Numbered from the stretch's first letter, positions 17,393 to 25,886 are shown. The stretch is 64,000 bases of DNA from Alkalicoccobacillus murimartini (GCF_030813245.1 NZ_JAUSUA010000001.1:62001-126000), one strand, 5' to 3'. Notes: generated by a model from the sequence alone, not told the origin. Made by a program: numbers and translations.

Positions 17393-17418
17393 TACGTATT
17401 AAAAAGAAAATTGTTTCA
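17393..17418 (-). promoter_or_regulatory. ECF sigma-W-type promoter of pspA
   Basis: Reading the minus strand: TGAAAC (17418-17413), N16, CGTA (17396-17393). Exact core consensus and spacing for sigma-W, 79 bp upstream of the pspA start. Confidence 0.7.
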
Positions 17419-17443
17419 TTTTTATAATGAAAATAACTAAAGA

Positions 17444-17471
17444 TTGACTTTACTGATAAATCAGATAAAAT
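17444..17471 (+). promoter_or_regulatory. Sigma-A promoter of the aminotransferase gene
   Basis: TTGACT-N16-TAAAAT, about 50 bp upstream of the start codon at 17523. Confidence 0.6.
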
Positions 17472-17522
17472 GAATACTATTATAAAAGATTAGACAGAGA
17501 GAGCATATAGAGGTGTTGAGGG

Positions 17523-18725
17523 ATGAGATACGCATTTTCAAAAAGAGTAAGACACTTACAGTCATCAGCAGTAAGAGATATTCTAAAGGTGGTTGGAAAC
17601 GGAGATGTGATTTCATTTGCTGGTGGATTACCAGCTGATGATTTGTTCCCAGTAGAAGCCATTGAGCAGGCATTCTCAAGAGCCTTTGCAACAGGAACAA
17701 AAGCACTACAATATATTGAGACAGAAGGGTATAGACCTTTACGTGAGCTTGTAGTTGAACGAATGACTAGGAAGGAGATATCAGGCTTTACGCCAGATGA
17801 TGTGCTCTTAACAACAGGTTCACAACAGGCGATTGATTTATTTTCAAGGGTCATGTTTAGTCCAGGTGATATTGTGTTAACAGAGGATCCAACCTACTTG
17901 GCCGCACTGCAGGTATTTCAATCATATGAAGCTGATATTGTGGCAGTGGACTCTGATGACGAAGGGATGATTCTAGAGGATTTGGAGGCTAAGCTTCGTA
18001 CATTGCGACCTAAATGTATCTATGTTGTTCCAACATTCTCCAACCCAGCAGGAAAAGTTTGGTCATTAGAACGTCGTAAGATGCTTGTGCGTATGGCTCA
18101 TAAGTATAACTGCTTAATTTTAGAGGATGATCCCTATGGTGATATACAATTTAATTCGAATGAGACGTATACACCAATGGCTGCTTTGGATGATGGTACA
18201 CGGGTCATGTATACAAGTACATTTTCTAAGACAGCCGTGCCAGCGTTACGTACAGGGTGGATTGTAGGTCCTTATCAAGTCATTCGAATGATGGCACAGG
18301 CTAAGCAAGCAAATGATCTGCATTCAAATTCTTTATCACAACAAGCTATTTATCAGCTTTGTACTCACTTTGATTTTGATGGACATATTAAAGGAGTCAC
18401 TGACTTATATCGAAGAAGACGAAACGTAATGATGGACTGCTTGCGTGAATCAAATCTCCCGAATGTTCAATTTGTTGAACCTAAAGGCGGGATGTTTCTC
18501 TGGATTGAATTGGATGAACGAATCAATACAACTTCCATGCTGACAGAAGCTGTGAAAAAAGGAGTAGCTTATGTACCTGGTGCACCTTTTTATGCAGGTG
18601 TTCCTAAGCATAATACGATGCGTCTTAATTTCACTCACGCTACAGATGAAGAGATAAAACGAGGGATGAAATTAATCGCCGACGTGTTTTCAAATACAGA
18701 TGATATGGTTAAAACCGTTATCTAA
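17523..18725 (+). CDS. PLP-dependent aminotransferase (class I/II, LysN/ARO8-like)
   Basis: A 400-aa fold-type I aminotransferase. Signatures: SFAGGLPADDLFP near the N-terminus, LLTTGSQQAIDL, the SNPAGKVWS loop, LEDDPYGDI, and the PLP lysine in TSTFSKT followed by LRTGWIVGP. These place it with 2-aminoadipate/aromatic-type transaminases that resemble the catalytic half of MocR regulators, but without a DNA-binding domain. Substrate not predictable. Ribosome site AGAGGTG. It stands alone, between a sigma-A promoter and a bidirectional terminator. Confidence 0.85.
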   Translation: MRYAFSKRVRHLQSSAVRDILKVVGNGDVISFAGGLPADDLFPVEAIEQAFSRAFATGTKALQYIETEGYRPLRELVVERMTRKEISGFTPDDVLLTTGSQQAIDLFSRVMFSPGDIVLTEDPTYLAALQVFQSYEADIVAVDSDDEGMILEDLEAKLRTLRPKCIYVVPTFSNPAGKVWSLERRKMLVRMAHKYNCLILEDDPYGDIQFNSNETYTPMAALDDGTRVMYTSTFSKTAVPALRTGWIVGPYQVIRMMAQAKQANDLHSNSLSQQAIYQLCTHFDFDGHIKGVTDLYRRRRNVMMDCLRESNLPNVQFVEPKGGMFLWIELDERINTTSMLTEAVKKGVAYVPGAPFYAGVPKHNTMRLNFTHATDEEIKRGMKLIADVFSNTDDMVKTVI

Positions 18726-18726
18726 T

Positions 18727-18763
18727 AAAAAAGCTGACCCTAGTTCGTTAGGGTCAGCTTTTT
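18727..18763. terminator. Bidirectional terminator between aminotransferase gene and htpX
   Basis: AAAAGCTGACCCTA / TAGGGTCAGCTTTT perfect stem with a GTTCGT loop. Confidence 0.9.
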
Positions 18764-18767
18764 ACAT

Positions 18768-19655
18768 TTACATTGATTCTAATCGTTTAATTCGCTCACC
18801 AGGCTGCGGATGAGTAGAAAATAAACCAGCTGCTTTTTTCTTCAACGGGTCCGCAAAATAAAGGGATGCGGAAGTTTCGGATGCTTCTTTGACTGGTACA
18901 TTCGAGTTCGTAATTTTCTTGAGCGCATTAGCTAACGCATAAGGATTTCTAGTTAACTCTGCGGCTGTTGCATCTGCAAGGAACTCACGATTCCTTGATA
19001 TAGCGAGCCTAATGAGTGTGGCAATAAAAGGAGATAATAGGATAAGAACAAGCGATAAGATTAAAATAATTCCGTTTTGCTTATTGTTACTGTTCCCTCT
19101 ACCTCTTGTACCATATCTCATACTTCTTGCACCGATATCACTTAAGATAGCGATAGCAGAGACAAGAGCTACAGCAATGGTAGCCAACCTTACGTCATAA
19201 TTGCGAACGTGTGCAATTTCATGGGCAAGCACACCCTCTAATTCTTCTCTGTTTAATTGATCCAAGAGACCAGTTGTAACGGCTACAGCTGCCTTTTTAG
19301 GAGAGGTTCCGGTTGCAAAAGCATTGGGACTCGCATCACGAATAATAAATATACGCGGTTGTGGAATCTGAGCAACCATTGAAAGGCTGTCCACTGTATT
19401 CCACAAGTAGGCATGATCATCAGAGCTTCGAATTTCTTGCGCGTGATTCATTTTCATGACAACATTTGTACTGCTCATAAGCATGATGAGTGTATATCCA
19501 CCACCGAACAATACAGCTAAAATGATGCCACTTATATAATCTCCAATAAACATATAGGTAATAGCCGCGCCAACAGCAAGTATAAAGAGAATAAATCCAG
19601 CGACGATATATACAGTCTGGCGTTTGTTACGGCTAATCTGTTGGTATAAGTGCAT
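18768..19655 (-). CDS. htpX: Membrane zinc metalloprotease HtpX
   Basis: A 295-aa M48 family protease that degrades damaged membrane proteins. Two N-terminal membrane helices (about 14-35 and 38-62), the zinc-binding motif H145-E-I-A-H149, a third ligand region NREFLADA and two further helices in the middle. The C-terminal FSTHPQPGERIKRLE is typical of M48. It is the second gene after lemA (17 bp gap), a common pairing. An ECF-type promoter precedes lemA, which suggests induction by envelope stress. Confidence 0.93.
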   Translation of the reverse strand: MHLYQQISRNKRQTVYIVAGFILFILAVGAAITYMFIGDYISGIILAVLFGGGYTLIMLMSSTNVVMKMNHAQEIRSSDDHAYLWNTVDSLSMVAQIPQPRIFIIRDASPNAFATGTSPKKAAVAVTTGLLDQLNREELEGVLAHEIAHVRNYDVRLATIAVALVSAIAILSDIGARSMRYGTRGRGNSNNKQNGIILILSLVLILLSPFIATLIRLAISRNREFLADATAAELTRNPYALANALKKITNSNVPVKEASETSASLYFADPLKKKAAGLFSTHPQPGERIKRLESM

Positions 19656-19672
19656 AGATTCTCCTCATTTCA

Positions 19673-20230
19673 CTATTTATCAAAATCAACTCGTACAGTT
19701 TGCCGTTCTTCTGCTGATGCTTCTAAATAGCTATGCTTACGGAAGTTATGCACCGATGCAATAAGGTTGCTCGGAAATGACTCGACTTTATTGTTATACT
19801 GCATCACGGATTTGTTATAAAGCTGTTTGGAATAAGCCACTTTATTTTCAGTGGAAACAAGGTCTTCATGTAGTTTGTTAAAGCTTTCGTTAGCTTTAAG
19901 GTCAGGATACGCTTCAGTAAGAGAGAAGAATTGTCTAAGTGCACCACTTAGCTGGTTATCAGCCTGAACCTGTTCTTCCCTACTTAAATCAGGAGAGGTA
20001 ATTTGATTACGTTTTTCTACAATGTCAGATAGAGTGGACTTTTCATACTCCATATATTTCTTTGCTGTACTAACTAAGTTCGGAATCATATCAAAGCGGC
20101 GTTTTAACTGCACGTCAATTTGAGACCAAGCTTCTTCTTTCCATCCTCTTAATTTCACAAGCCCGTTGTACATAACGATCCAAAAAACCCCAACAATTAA
20201 AATGATACCTCCAGCAATCAAAAATCCCAT
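19673..20230 (-). CDS. lemA: LemA family protein
   Basis: A 185-aa protein with one N-terminal membrane helix (about 2-22) and a helical-bundle domain with the typical motifs WSQIDVQLKRRFDMIPNLV, KYMEYEKS, AYPDLKAN and YN(N)KVESFPSNLIA. Function unknown; often encoded with HtpX, as here. The ATG at 20230 is preferred because GAAAGGATG lies just upstream; three earlier in-frame starts overlap that site. Proposed to act with HtpX in membrane quality control (inference). Confidence 0.9.
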   Translation of the reverse strand: MGFLIAGGIILIVGVFWIVMYNGLVKLRGWKEEAWSQIDVQLKRRFDMIPNLVSTAKKYMEYEKSTLSDIVEKRNQITSPDLSREEQVQADNQLSGALRQFFSLTEAYPDLKANESFNKLHEDLVSTENKVAYSKQLYNKSVMQYNNKVESFPSNLIASVHNFRKHSYLEASAEERQTVRVDFDK

Positions 20231-20266
20231 CCAAATCATCCTTTCATCTGAGCACAATAGTTTATG

Positions 20267-20293
20267 TACGTGCTAAATATGTATTTGGTTTCA
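20267..20293 (-). promoter_or_regulatory. ECF-type promoter of lemA-htpX
   Basis: On the minus strand: TGAAAC (20293-20288), N17, CGTA (20270-20267), 37 bp before the lemA start. Core hexamers match sigma-W type; spacer one longer than optimal. Confidence 0.5.
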
Positions 20294-20436
20294 TTTAAAT
20301 GTAAGTGTAGCATGAGTTCTAACCCCGTGTATAAGAAAATCATTCATTAAAAATATAACTAACTATTACCAATTTATCTGATACATAGTTATTCATAAAA
20401 AAACCTACACTATGATTAGTTAAGGGGGTGAAAGAC

Positions 20437-20634
20437 ATGGCAAACAGTTCAAATCAACTTGTAGTACCAGGCGTACAACAAGCATTAGATCAAATGAAAT
20501 ATGAGATTGCTTCTGAATTTGGAGTAACTCTTGGACCAGACTCAACTGCTCGCGCTAACGGTTCAGTTGGAGGAGAAATCACGAAACGTTTAGTACAAGC
20601 TGCTGAGCAACAACTTGGTGGATACCAAAAATAA
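20437..20634 (+). CDS. Small acid-soluble spore protein, alpha/beta type
   Basis: 65 aa that bind and protect DNA in the dormant spore. The two family signatures are present: [10 protein letters not shown] (the germination-protease cleavage region) and the C-terminal [19 protein letters not shown]. The N-terminus [14 protein letters not shown] is typical of SspA/B-like proteins. The ATG at 20437 follows AAGGGGGTGAAAGAC; a GTG three codons earlier overlaps the ribosome site. A sigma-G promoter is expected; a weak candidate (TTCATA at 20392) lies upstream. Perfect hairpin terminator follows. Confidence 0.95.
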   Translation: MANSSNQLVVPGVQQALDQMKYEIASEFGVTLGPDSTARANGSVGGEITKRLVQAAEQQLGGYQK

Positions 20635-20646
20635 TAATGACTTTAA

Positions 20647-20678
20647 GGGAATGGCGTAATCGCCATTCCCTTTCTTTT
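20647..20678 (+). terminator. Terminator after the SASP gene
   Basis: Perfect 10-bp stem GGGAATGGCG / CGCCATTCCC, TAAT loop, T-rich tail. Confidence 0.92.
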
Positions 20679-20681
20679 ATC

Positions 20682-20712
20682 AAAAAAAAACCGTCCCGAA
20701 TACGGAACGGTT
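20682..20712 (-). terminator. Terminator of msmX
   Basis: On the minus strand AACCGTTCCG / CGGGACGGTT with one mismatch, loop TATT, then a run of nine T. Confidence 0.88.
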
Positions 20713-20719
20713 GAGAAGA

Positions 20720-21817
20720 TTAACGAATACGTTGCTCATTATCTGCATCGAAGAAATGACATTTGTTTAAATCAAGTGAAAGATCAAGTGACTCACCAGA
20801 AGTAATGTCTGTACGTGAATCAACACGTGCAACTAATTCTTGGCCATTGACACTAGAGTAAAGGACTGTCTCAGCACCTGTAAGCTCAGCTACGTCGATC
20901 ACTGCTTTTAATTTCGTGTCTGGTGAAGATTGAATGAACAATAGCTCATCATGTACATCTTCAGGACGCACACCTAGAATGATATCTTTATCAGCATATC
21001 CTTTGTCGCGTAGTGTTTTTAATTTGCCTTCAGGAACCTTAAGTGAAACATCACCAATAATGAAGTTATCTCCATCAAGACGACCAGACAAGAAGTTCAT
21101 AGAAGGAGATCCGATAAATCCGCCAACAAATACGTTTTCAGGGTTATCATATACTTCTTTTGGAGACCCTACTTGTTGGATGAAACCATCCTTCATAATA
21201 ACAATTCGTGTCGCCATGGTCATTGCTTCTGTTTGATCATGCGTTACATAAATAGTCGTTGTTTGAAGACGCTTATGAAGTTTAGTGATCTCAGCTCTCA
21301 TCTGTACACGAAGTTTAGCGTCCAAGTTAGAGAGTGGCTCATCCATTAAGAATACTTGTGGATCCCGAACAATAGCACGTCCAAGAGCAACCCGTTGACG
21401 CTGTCCACCAGACATTGCTTTCGGTTTACGATCAAGCATTTCTGTTAGTCCAAGAATTTGTGCAGCATTTTTAACACGCTTATCAATTTCATCTTTTTTG
21501 AACTTACGAAGTTTCAGTCCAAAAGCCATGTTATCGTATACGTTCATATGTGGATATAAGGCATAGTTTTGGAATACCATCGCGATATCACGATCTTTAG
21601 GAGCGATGTCATTCATACGTTTTTCACCGATGTGAAGATCTCCTTTTGAGATATCTTCAAGTCCAGCAATCATACGAAGTGTTGTAGATTTCCCGCAACC
21701 AGACGGTCCTACAAATACAATAAATTCTTTATCTTCTATAGATAAGTTAAAATCAGATACGGCTGTTACGTCACCATCATAAATTTTATAGATACTTTCT
21801 AAGCTAATGTCTGCCAT
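20720..21817 (-). CDS. msmX: Sugar ABC transporter ATPase MsmX/UgpC
   Basis: A 365-aa ATPase that energises several carbohydrate ABC importers in Bacillus. Walker [10 protein letters not shown], signature [15 protein letters not shown], Walker [14 protein letters not shown] and a C-terminal regulatory TOBE/OB domain (about 240-365) are present; the length equals B. subtilis MsmX. The ATG at 21817 has GGAGGGATACAAA upstream, so the 30-codon upstream extension is not used. A cre-like sequence with a broken CG centre (21852-21867) and two copies of AAGGTGCAC lie upstream. Next to the yxkF homologue, as in B. subtilis; cognate permeases are not in the window. Confidence 0.95.
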   Translation of the reverse strand: MADISLESIYKIYDGDVTAVSDFNLSIEDKEFIVFVGPSGCGKSTTLRMIAGLEDISKGDLHIGEKRMNDIAPKDRDIAMVFQNYALYPHMNVYDNMAFGLKLRKFKKDEIDKRVKNAAQILGLTEMLDRKPKAMSGGQRQRVALGRAIVRDPQVFLMDEPLSNLDAKLRVQMRAEITKLHKRLQTTTIYVTHDQTEAMTMATRIVIMKDGFIQQVGSPKEVYDNPENVFVGGFIGSPSMNFLSGRLDGDNFIIGDVSLKVPEGKLKTLRDKGYADKDIILGVRPEDVHDELLFIQSSPDTKLKAVIDVAELTGAETVLYSSVNGQELVARVDSRTDITSGESLDLSLDLNKCHFFDADNEQRIR

Positions 21818-21884
21818 TTTGTATCCCTCCAAGTAAGTAAGTATAAATGAATTGTAAGCCTTTTCATTTAGATGAACTATAGGG

Positions 21885-21925
21885 AAGGTGCACAAAGATC
21901 TGGACAATTTCTAGGCAAGGTGCAC
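21885..21925. repeat. Two direct copies of AAGGTGCAC upstream of msmX
   Basis: AAGGTGCAC at 21885-21893 and again at 21917-21925, 32 bp apart (about three helix turns). The spacing would suit two protein-binding half-sites on one DNA face. They lie between the end of the YxkF-like regulator gene and the msmX start. Confidence 0.4.
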
Positions 21926-21930
21926 AGTCA

Positions 21931-22821
21931 CTATGATTTATCTTGGAGTAGTAGGATAAAATGCATAAATGCTGCATGCTGGAACTGTTTAATATCAATT
22001 CCCGTTCGTTCAATAAACTTATCAATCCGATATTGTAGACTATTTCGATGCATATGTAGACTTTTGGCAGCGGATGACAAGTTCAGATGGTGATGTAAAT
22101 AAGCAGATATACTTTTGATCATATCGTGATCAGATAATACATCATCTGTTAAAACGTTTGAACTAATATAAGCACGCTCTGATGTAGGGATAAATTGAGT
22201 AAGGTAGTAGGGCACTGCTTCATGCTCTTTGAAAATATGTTGGGCATTCACGTGTGGTAGGGCGGCTTTAAAACAAGCTTGTTCCCATTTAAATCTAGAT
22301 CTTGCCTCGTTTATATTGACAGTCGATCCAATAAGTAAGGAAAGATCAATATAAAAATCCGTCGCAATTGCTTGGACAAAGCTTCTGAAGCCATTTACTT
22401 CATCTTGTCCTGTATCAATAACTACTCCGTGTAATGAATCCATCCATAATATTGAATGTAAGTTCACAAGCTGATTCTGCCAGACCTCATGAAAGTCAGC
22501 GTATGTATCCACACTTTCTCCGAGGGAGAAATGAATAAATCGAACAGGCTCCGTTGTAGGCACTTCTAAGTGTTTAGTCGACTCTAAAAAGAGCCAATCT
22601 TTCCAGCGCTTCTCAGATACTGTAATCGCTTCAGGAAACGGTTTCCATGCTGGTAAGAGCAGCGTTAGTAACTGCTGCTCTCGCGAGGTAAGTTGATCTT
22701 TATAGAAGCCAATTGGTTTGGATTGCTCATCCTGTAACCAAAGAACATTAGTCTGGTGGTACTCATTTGAATTTGTTGTAACGGCTTGTCCAAATTGCCG
22801 TTTTAGTGATTGCGTTATCAT
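21931..22821 (-). CDS. yxkF: PucR-family transcriptional regulator (YxkF-like)
   Basis: A 296-aa protein whose C-terminus carries the PucR-type helix-turn-helix (LSSAAKSLHMHRNSLQYRIDK, about residues 252-272). The N-terminal two thirds have no recognisable effector domain. Length and position upstream of msmX match B. subtilis yxkF, as I recall it. The ATG at 22821 with GAGGAGC upstream is preferred over a GTG that overlaps that site. Likely regulates msmX or other carbohydrate genes; ligand unknown. Gap to msmX is about 110 bp. Confidence 0.82.
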   Translation of the reverse strand: MITQSLKRQFGQAVTTNSNEYHQTNVLWLQDEQSKPIGFYKDQLTSREQQLLTLLLPAWKPFPEAITVSEKRWKDWLFLESTKHLEVPTTEPVRFIHFSLGESVDTYADFHEVWQNQLVNLHSILWMDSLHGVVIDTGQDEVNGFRSFVQAIATDFYIDLSLLIGSTVNINEARSRFKWEQACFKAALPHVNAQHIFKEHEAVPYYLTQFIPTSERAYISSNVLTDDVLSDHDMIKSISAYLHHHLNLSSAAKSLHMHRNSLQYRIDKFIERTGIDIKQFQHAAFMHFILLLQDKS

Positions 22822-22889
22822 GTTGGTAGCGCTCCTCACGGCTTTTAGAATATATCTAGTATATCCTTTCCAGAAACGTTAGAAAAGAG

Positions 22890-23072
22890 CTATTCATGTT
22901 TTGCTGGTGGATCCTCTTGTTCGAGTGGACGGCTTTCTTCAATACGACCAGCATGATGTCCAGCTATCTTTCCACCACCAAGTCCTTCGTTAATCATGCG
23001 GTCAACATCCATAAAGTATTTTTCTTTTCCTTGATCAGATTCTGTTTTAGTTTTAGCTTGTGAGCGTTTCAT
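22890..23072 (-). CDS. Small hydrophilic protein of unknown function
   Basis: 60 aa, very polar, beginning MKRSQAKTKTESDQ, with a central FMDVDRMINEGLGGGKI and ending in LEQEDPPAKHE. The start follows a perfect AAAGGAGGT ribosome site (an upstream in-frame start lacks one). No membrane segment or signal. Composition and isolated position fit small Bacillus proteins of sporulation or stress, but no function can be assigned. Confidence 0.72.
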   Translation of the reverse strand: MKRSQAKTKTESDQGKEKYFMDVDRMINEGLGGGKIAGHHAGRIEESRPLEQEDPPAKHE

Positions 23073-23226
23073 CCTGTACCTCCTTTCTGTCTTTATCTTC
23101 ATAGTATCCCTGATGTTATTTTTTGATATTCAGTTGAGCACAAACACAAGTATTTTCCTAAGCGGTAAAAATCGATTATACTAGGTAAGTCAAACTTTTC
23201 TTGGCCTACAGAAGGAGTGTTTAGCA

Positions 23227-24372
23227 GTGGACCCATGGTTGTTAGTTGTTTTTATGGTCGTGGTTGGAGCGGCTCTTGGTGGTCTAACCAACGCACTAGC
23301 GATTCGAATGTTATTTAAGCCATATCGAGCTTATTATATAGGAAGCTGGCGGTTACCTTTTACACCTGGTTTAATTCCAAAGCGCCATAAAGAAATTGCA
23401 GTCCAGCTTGGTAATATGGTTGGTACGTATTTACTAACAGCAGAAGGACTTGAGAAGCAGATCAAACAATCAAGTTTTGCTTCAGGTGTAACGTCTTGGA
23501 TGGAAGAGGAAGTCAAAAAAGTAATGCAAAGTGAGCAAACACTAAATGATTTTGTAGAAGAGAACTTTGGTATCTCAAATCTACAGCAATCTTTGCATCA
23601 TCGTACGAACTCAATCATCAAATCAGGAATTGAACGATTTATAGAAGCAAATGAACACAAAACAGTAGGAGAGATTCTTCCGTTGCCACTGTCTGAACGT
23701 ATCGAAACTTATATCCCTGACCTTTCGCAAGGAGTATTGGATAAGGCTGTTGAGTATTTTGAAAGCGCAGAAGGAAAAGAGAAGCTTAGTGGAATGATTG
23801 AAGAATTTCTTGATCATAAGGGTAAATTAGGTAGTATGATTCAGATGTTTATGGGGAATGAACGGTTGGTAGACAAGGTACAGCCTGAGATTCTTCGATT
23901 TTTAAGAAATGATCGTACGAACCAATTGTTAAGTGAATTGATTGAAAAAGAGTGGGTGAAAGGCAAGGACATGCCTTTTCACCAAATTAAGCGATTCATT
24001 AATCAGGAGAAGGTGACCCACTTTCTCAGCCAGTTGGTCAAAGACAAGGCACCTGTGTTAAGGTCAATGGATGCACCACTTACTAGTTGGGTACAGTCAT
24101 ATGAGGATCGAATGTTTACAACTTGGATTCCAAATGCCGTTCAATTCATTGTAGAAGTTGCGGCGAAGCGAATTGGGAGACTATTAGAGGCTTTCCATAT
24201 TGAACAGATTATTAGTGAACAGGTTCAATCGTTCTCCATTAAACATTTAGAGGACTTAGTGATGTCTGTTGCTGCAAAAGAGCTAAAGCTCATCACCTAT
24301 CTGGGTGCATTAATCGGAGGAATTGTTGGTTTGTTTCAAGGTTTTTTTGTCTTACTGATTAATGGTTTTTAA
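23227..24372 (+). CDS. yheB: DUF445 membrane protein YheB
   Basis: A 381-aa DUF445 protein with membrane helices at both ends (about 3-25 and 355-378) and a long helical, probably coiled middle. The family core GGLTNALAIRMLFKPYRAYY and LPFTPGLIPKRH is at residues 19-58. Function unknown. yheA follows after 89 bp, as I recall in B. subtilis. The GTG start lies after GAAGGAGTGTTTAGCA. Confidence 0.88.
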   Translation: MDPWLLVVFMVVVGAALGGLTNALAIRMLFKPYRAYYIGSWRLPFTPGLIPKRHKEIAVQLGNMVGTYLLTAEGLEKQIKQSSFASGVTSWMEEEVKKVMQSEQTLNDFVEENFGISNLQQSLHHRTNSIIKSGIERFIEANEHKTVGEILPLPLSERIETYIPDLSQGVLDKAVEYFESAEGKEKLSGMIEEFLDHKGKLGSMIQMFMGNERLVDKVQPEILRFLRNDRTNQLLSELIEKEWVKGKDMPFHQIKRFINQEKVTHFLSQLVKDKAPVLRSMDAPLTSWVQSYEDRMFTTWIPNAVQFIVEVAAKRIGRLLEAFHIEQIISEQVQSFSIKHLEDLVMSVAAKELKLITYLGALIGGIVGLFQGFFVLLINGF

Positions 24373-24461
24373 GTTTTTTGTAAGGATTACAGGGGACTTT
24401 TCGTGAATTCTGTATCAGAACATGTTATAGTCGTGTAGACAATTAAGAGGGGGAATTTAAC

Positions 24462-24821
24462 GTGGCACAACTTCAAGACAAAGCACAAGAACTTAAGCAA
24501 GCATTAGCAGAAAGTGAAGAGTTCAAATCACTTCAATCGCTTCATTCACAAATCGAGGAAGATGAAATTGCCAAAAAAATGTTGGACAACTTCCGTCAAC
24601 TGCAACTAGAGCTTCAACAAAAGCAAATGCAAGGCATTCAAATCTCTGAAGAAGAAGCTCAAAAAGCTCAGCAACAATTTGAGCTAGTACAGCAACATGA
24701 ACTAATCTCTAAGCTTATGGAATCTGAGCAACAGCTTAGCGTAATTATTGGAGATATCAACAAAATCATCACAGAACCACTAGAAGAAATCTATGGTAAC
24801 CCTGAGCAAGAAGAAAACTAA
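24462..24821 (+). CDS. yheA: YlbF/YheA family protein
   Basis: A 119-aa acidic, wholly helical protein of the YheA/YmcA/YlbF family. Paralogues YlbF and YmcA form the Y-complex that guides RNase Y and affects competence, biofilm and sporulation; YheA itself has no known role. Visible: LKQALAESEEFKSLQSLHS, a Gln-rich central helix pair and VIGDINKIITEPLEEIYG. Ribosome site AGAGGGGG. Paired with yheB and followed by a strong terminator. Confidence 0.9.
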   Translation: MAQLQDKAQELKQALAESEEFKSLQSLHSQIEEDEIAKKMLDNFRQLQLELQQKQMQGIQISEEEAQKAQQQFELVQQHELISKLMESEQQLSVIIGDINKIITEPLEEIYGNPEQEEN

Positions 24822-24834
24822 TAAAACAAACGAA

Positions 24835-24867
24835 AACCTTCTGAGTTGATCTCAGAAGGTTTTTTTT
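24835..24867 (+). terminator. Terminator after yheA
   Basis: AACCTTCTGAG / CTCAGAAGGTT stem, TTGAT loop, T-run. Confidence 0.92.
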
Positions 24868-25009
24868 GTGAGCTTTTTGACTAAGAAGAAAGGGGAAACT
24901 CATAAATTCATGTTCTGAGCCGAAACGGACATACATAAGCTTAAATCAGTACCGACGAGCCTCCTGAGTGACATCTAGGGAGAATACAACATGAGGGGAA
25001 GAAGTGCGG

Positions 25010-25870
25010 ATGACTTATAGATTTTTGGCCGTAAATATTGATGGTGCGTTGCTTCGCTCAAATTCAAAGTTAAGTAAATCAACCCGTCAATCGATGGACT
25101 ACCTGACAAAAAAAGGAGTGGAAATTGCTCTAATTACCTCAAGACCTTATCTATCTGCACAAAAGATTGCAAAAAGCCTTAAGCTTGATGGATATTTGAT
25201 TGCTCATGATGGCGCCTATATCAGCGAAGTGAAAAAGAAAAAGCTGATGTCCGTTGCATTACAAGAGGAAACCATTATGGAAGTCATGGAGTTATTAGAA
25301 CGATACCGCTGCCGTATCCATTTAATGTATGAGACTCATGCTGTTACAAGTAAGGAAAAGCAAAAAAACCACTTAATTGCCAAAATGACACTTGGCACAT
25401 CCGACCAACTCTATTATCCATTAACTTATGTTGATTCTTTATATAATTATGCGATGGAAGAGGGGCAAGGCCCACTCACCCTGCAAATCCAATTTGAATC
25501 ATCGATACAGCGGAAGCAGGCATTAGACCTTTTAAATCAACAAATAGAAGATGTGCGGATTAAGCGAATAGGAAAAGATCGGCTTTCCATTGTGGCAGCA
25601 GAAGTTTCAAAAGCAAAAGCCCTGCAATGGCTCTGCCAGCGAAAAGGTATCTTAAATGATGAACTTATTACTGTGGGTGCATTTGAGGAAGATATAGAAA
25701 TGATGCAAATGGCCGGGTTAGGTGTAGCAATGGGGAATGCTCCTAAGCCACTAAAAGACAAGGCGGATTGGATCACGCGATCTGTGGATGAAGATGGAGT
25801 ATCGTATATGATTCATGAAGTCTTTAGGAAACAACTGCGCATTAATCTTGATCGACACAGTCTCAGATAA
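25010..25870 (+). CDS. Cof-type HAD-superfamily protein with altered catalytic residues
   Basis: 286 aa with the Cof/IIB HAD fold: capping domain in the middle and C-terminal GLGVAMGNAPKPLKDKADWIT. Motif I, normally DxDGT with the first Asp as nucleophile, reads N9-I-D-G-A here. Motif IV, normally GD..NDIEM, reads GAFEEDIEM. Motif II (ITSRP) and a probable motif III lysine remain. Phosphatase activity is therefore doubtful. A 9-codon ORF (24991-25020) with a better ribosome site, AGGGAG, overlaps the start, suggesting translational coupling. GTG at 25004 is an alternative start. Confidence 0.8.
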   Translation: MTYRFLAVNIDGALLRSNSKLSKSTRQSMDYLTKKGVEIALITSRPYLSAQKIAKSLKLDGYLIAHDGAYISEVKKKKLMSVALQEETIMEVMELLERYRCRIHLMYETHAVTSKEKQKNHLIAKMTLGTSDQLYYPLTYVDSLYNYAMEEGQGPLTLQIQFESSIQRKQALDLLNQQIEDVRIKRIGKDRLSIVAAEVSKAKALQWLCQRKGILNDELITVGAFEEDIEMMQMAGLGVAMGNAPKPLKDKADWITRSVDEDGVSYMIHEVFRKQLRINLDRHSLR

Positions 25871-25886
25871 GAGACTGTGTTTTTTT
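25855..25886 (+). terminator. Terminator overlapping the end of the HAD gene
   Basis: ACACAGTCTC / GAGACTGTGT perfect stem, loop AGATAA containing the stop codon, T7. Confidence 0.88.

Noticed and set aside
21852-21867. cre site upstream of msmX
   Set aside because: TGTAAGCCTTTTCA lacks the central CG that CcpA needs, so it is mentioned only in the msmX entry.
24901-24990. Possible fourth copy of the MITE-like repeat
   Set aside because: Only short words (GGACATACAT, GAGCCTCCTGAG) are shared; the hairpin and terminal repeats are absent.
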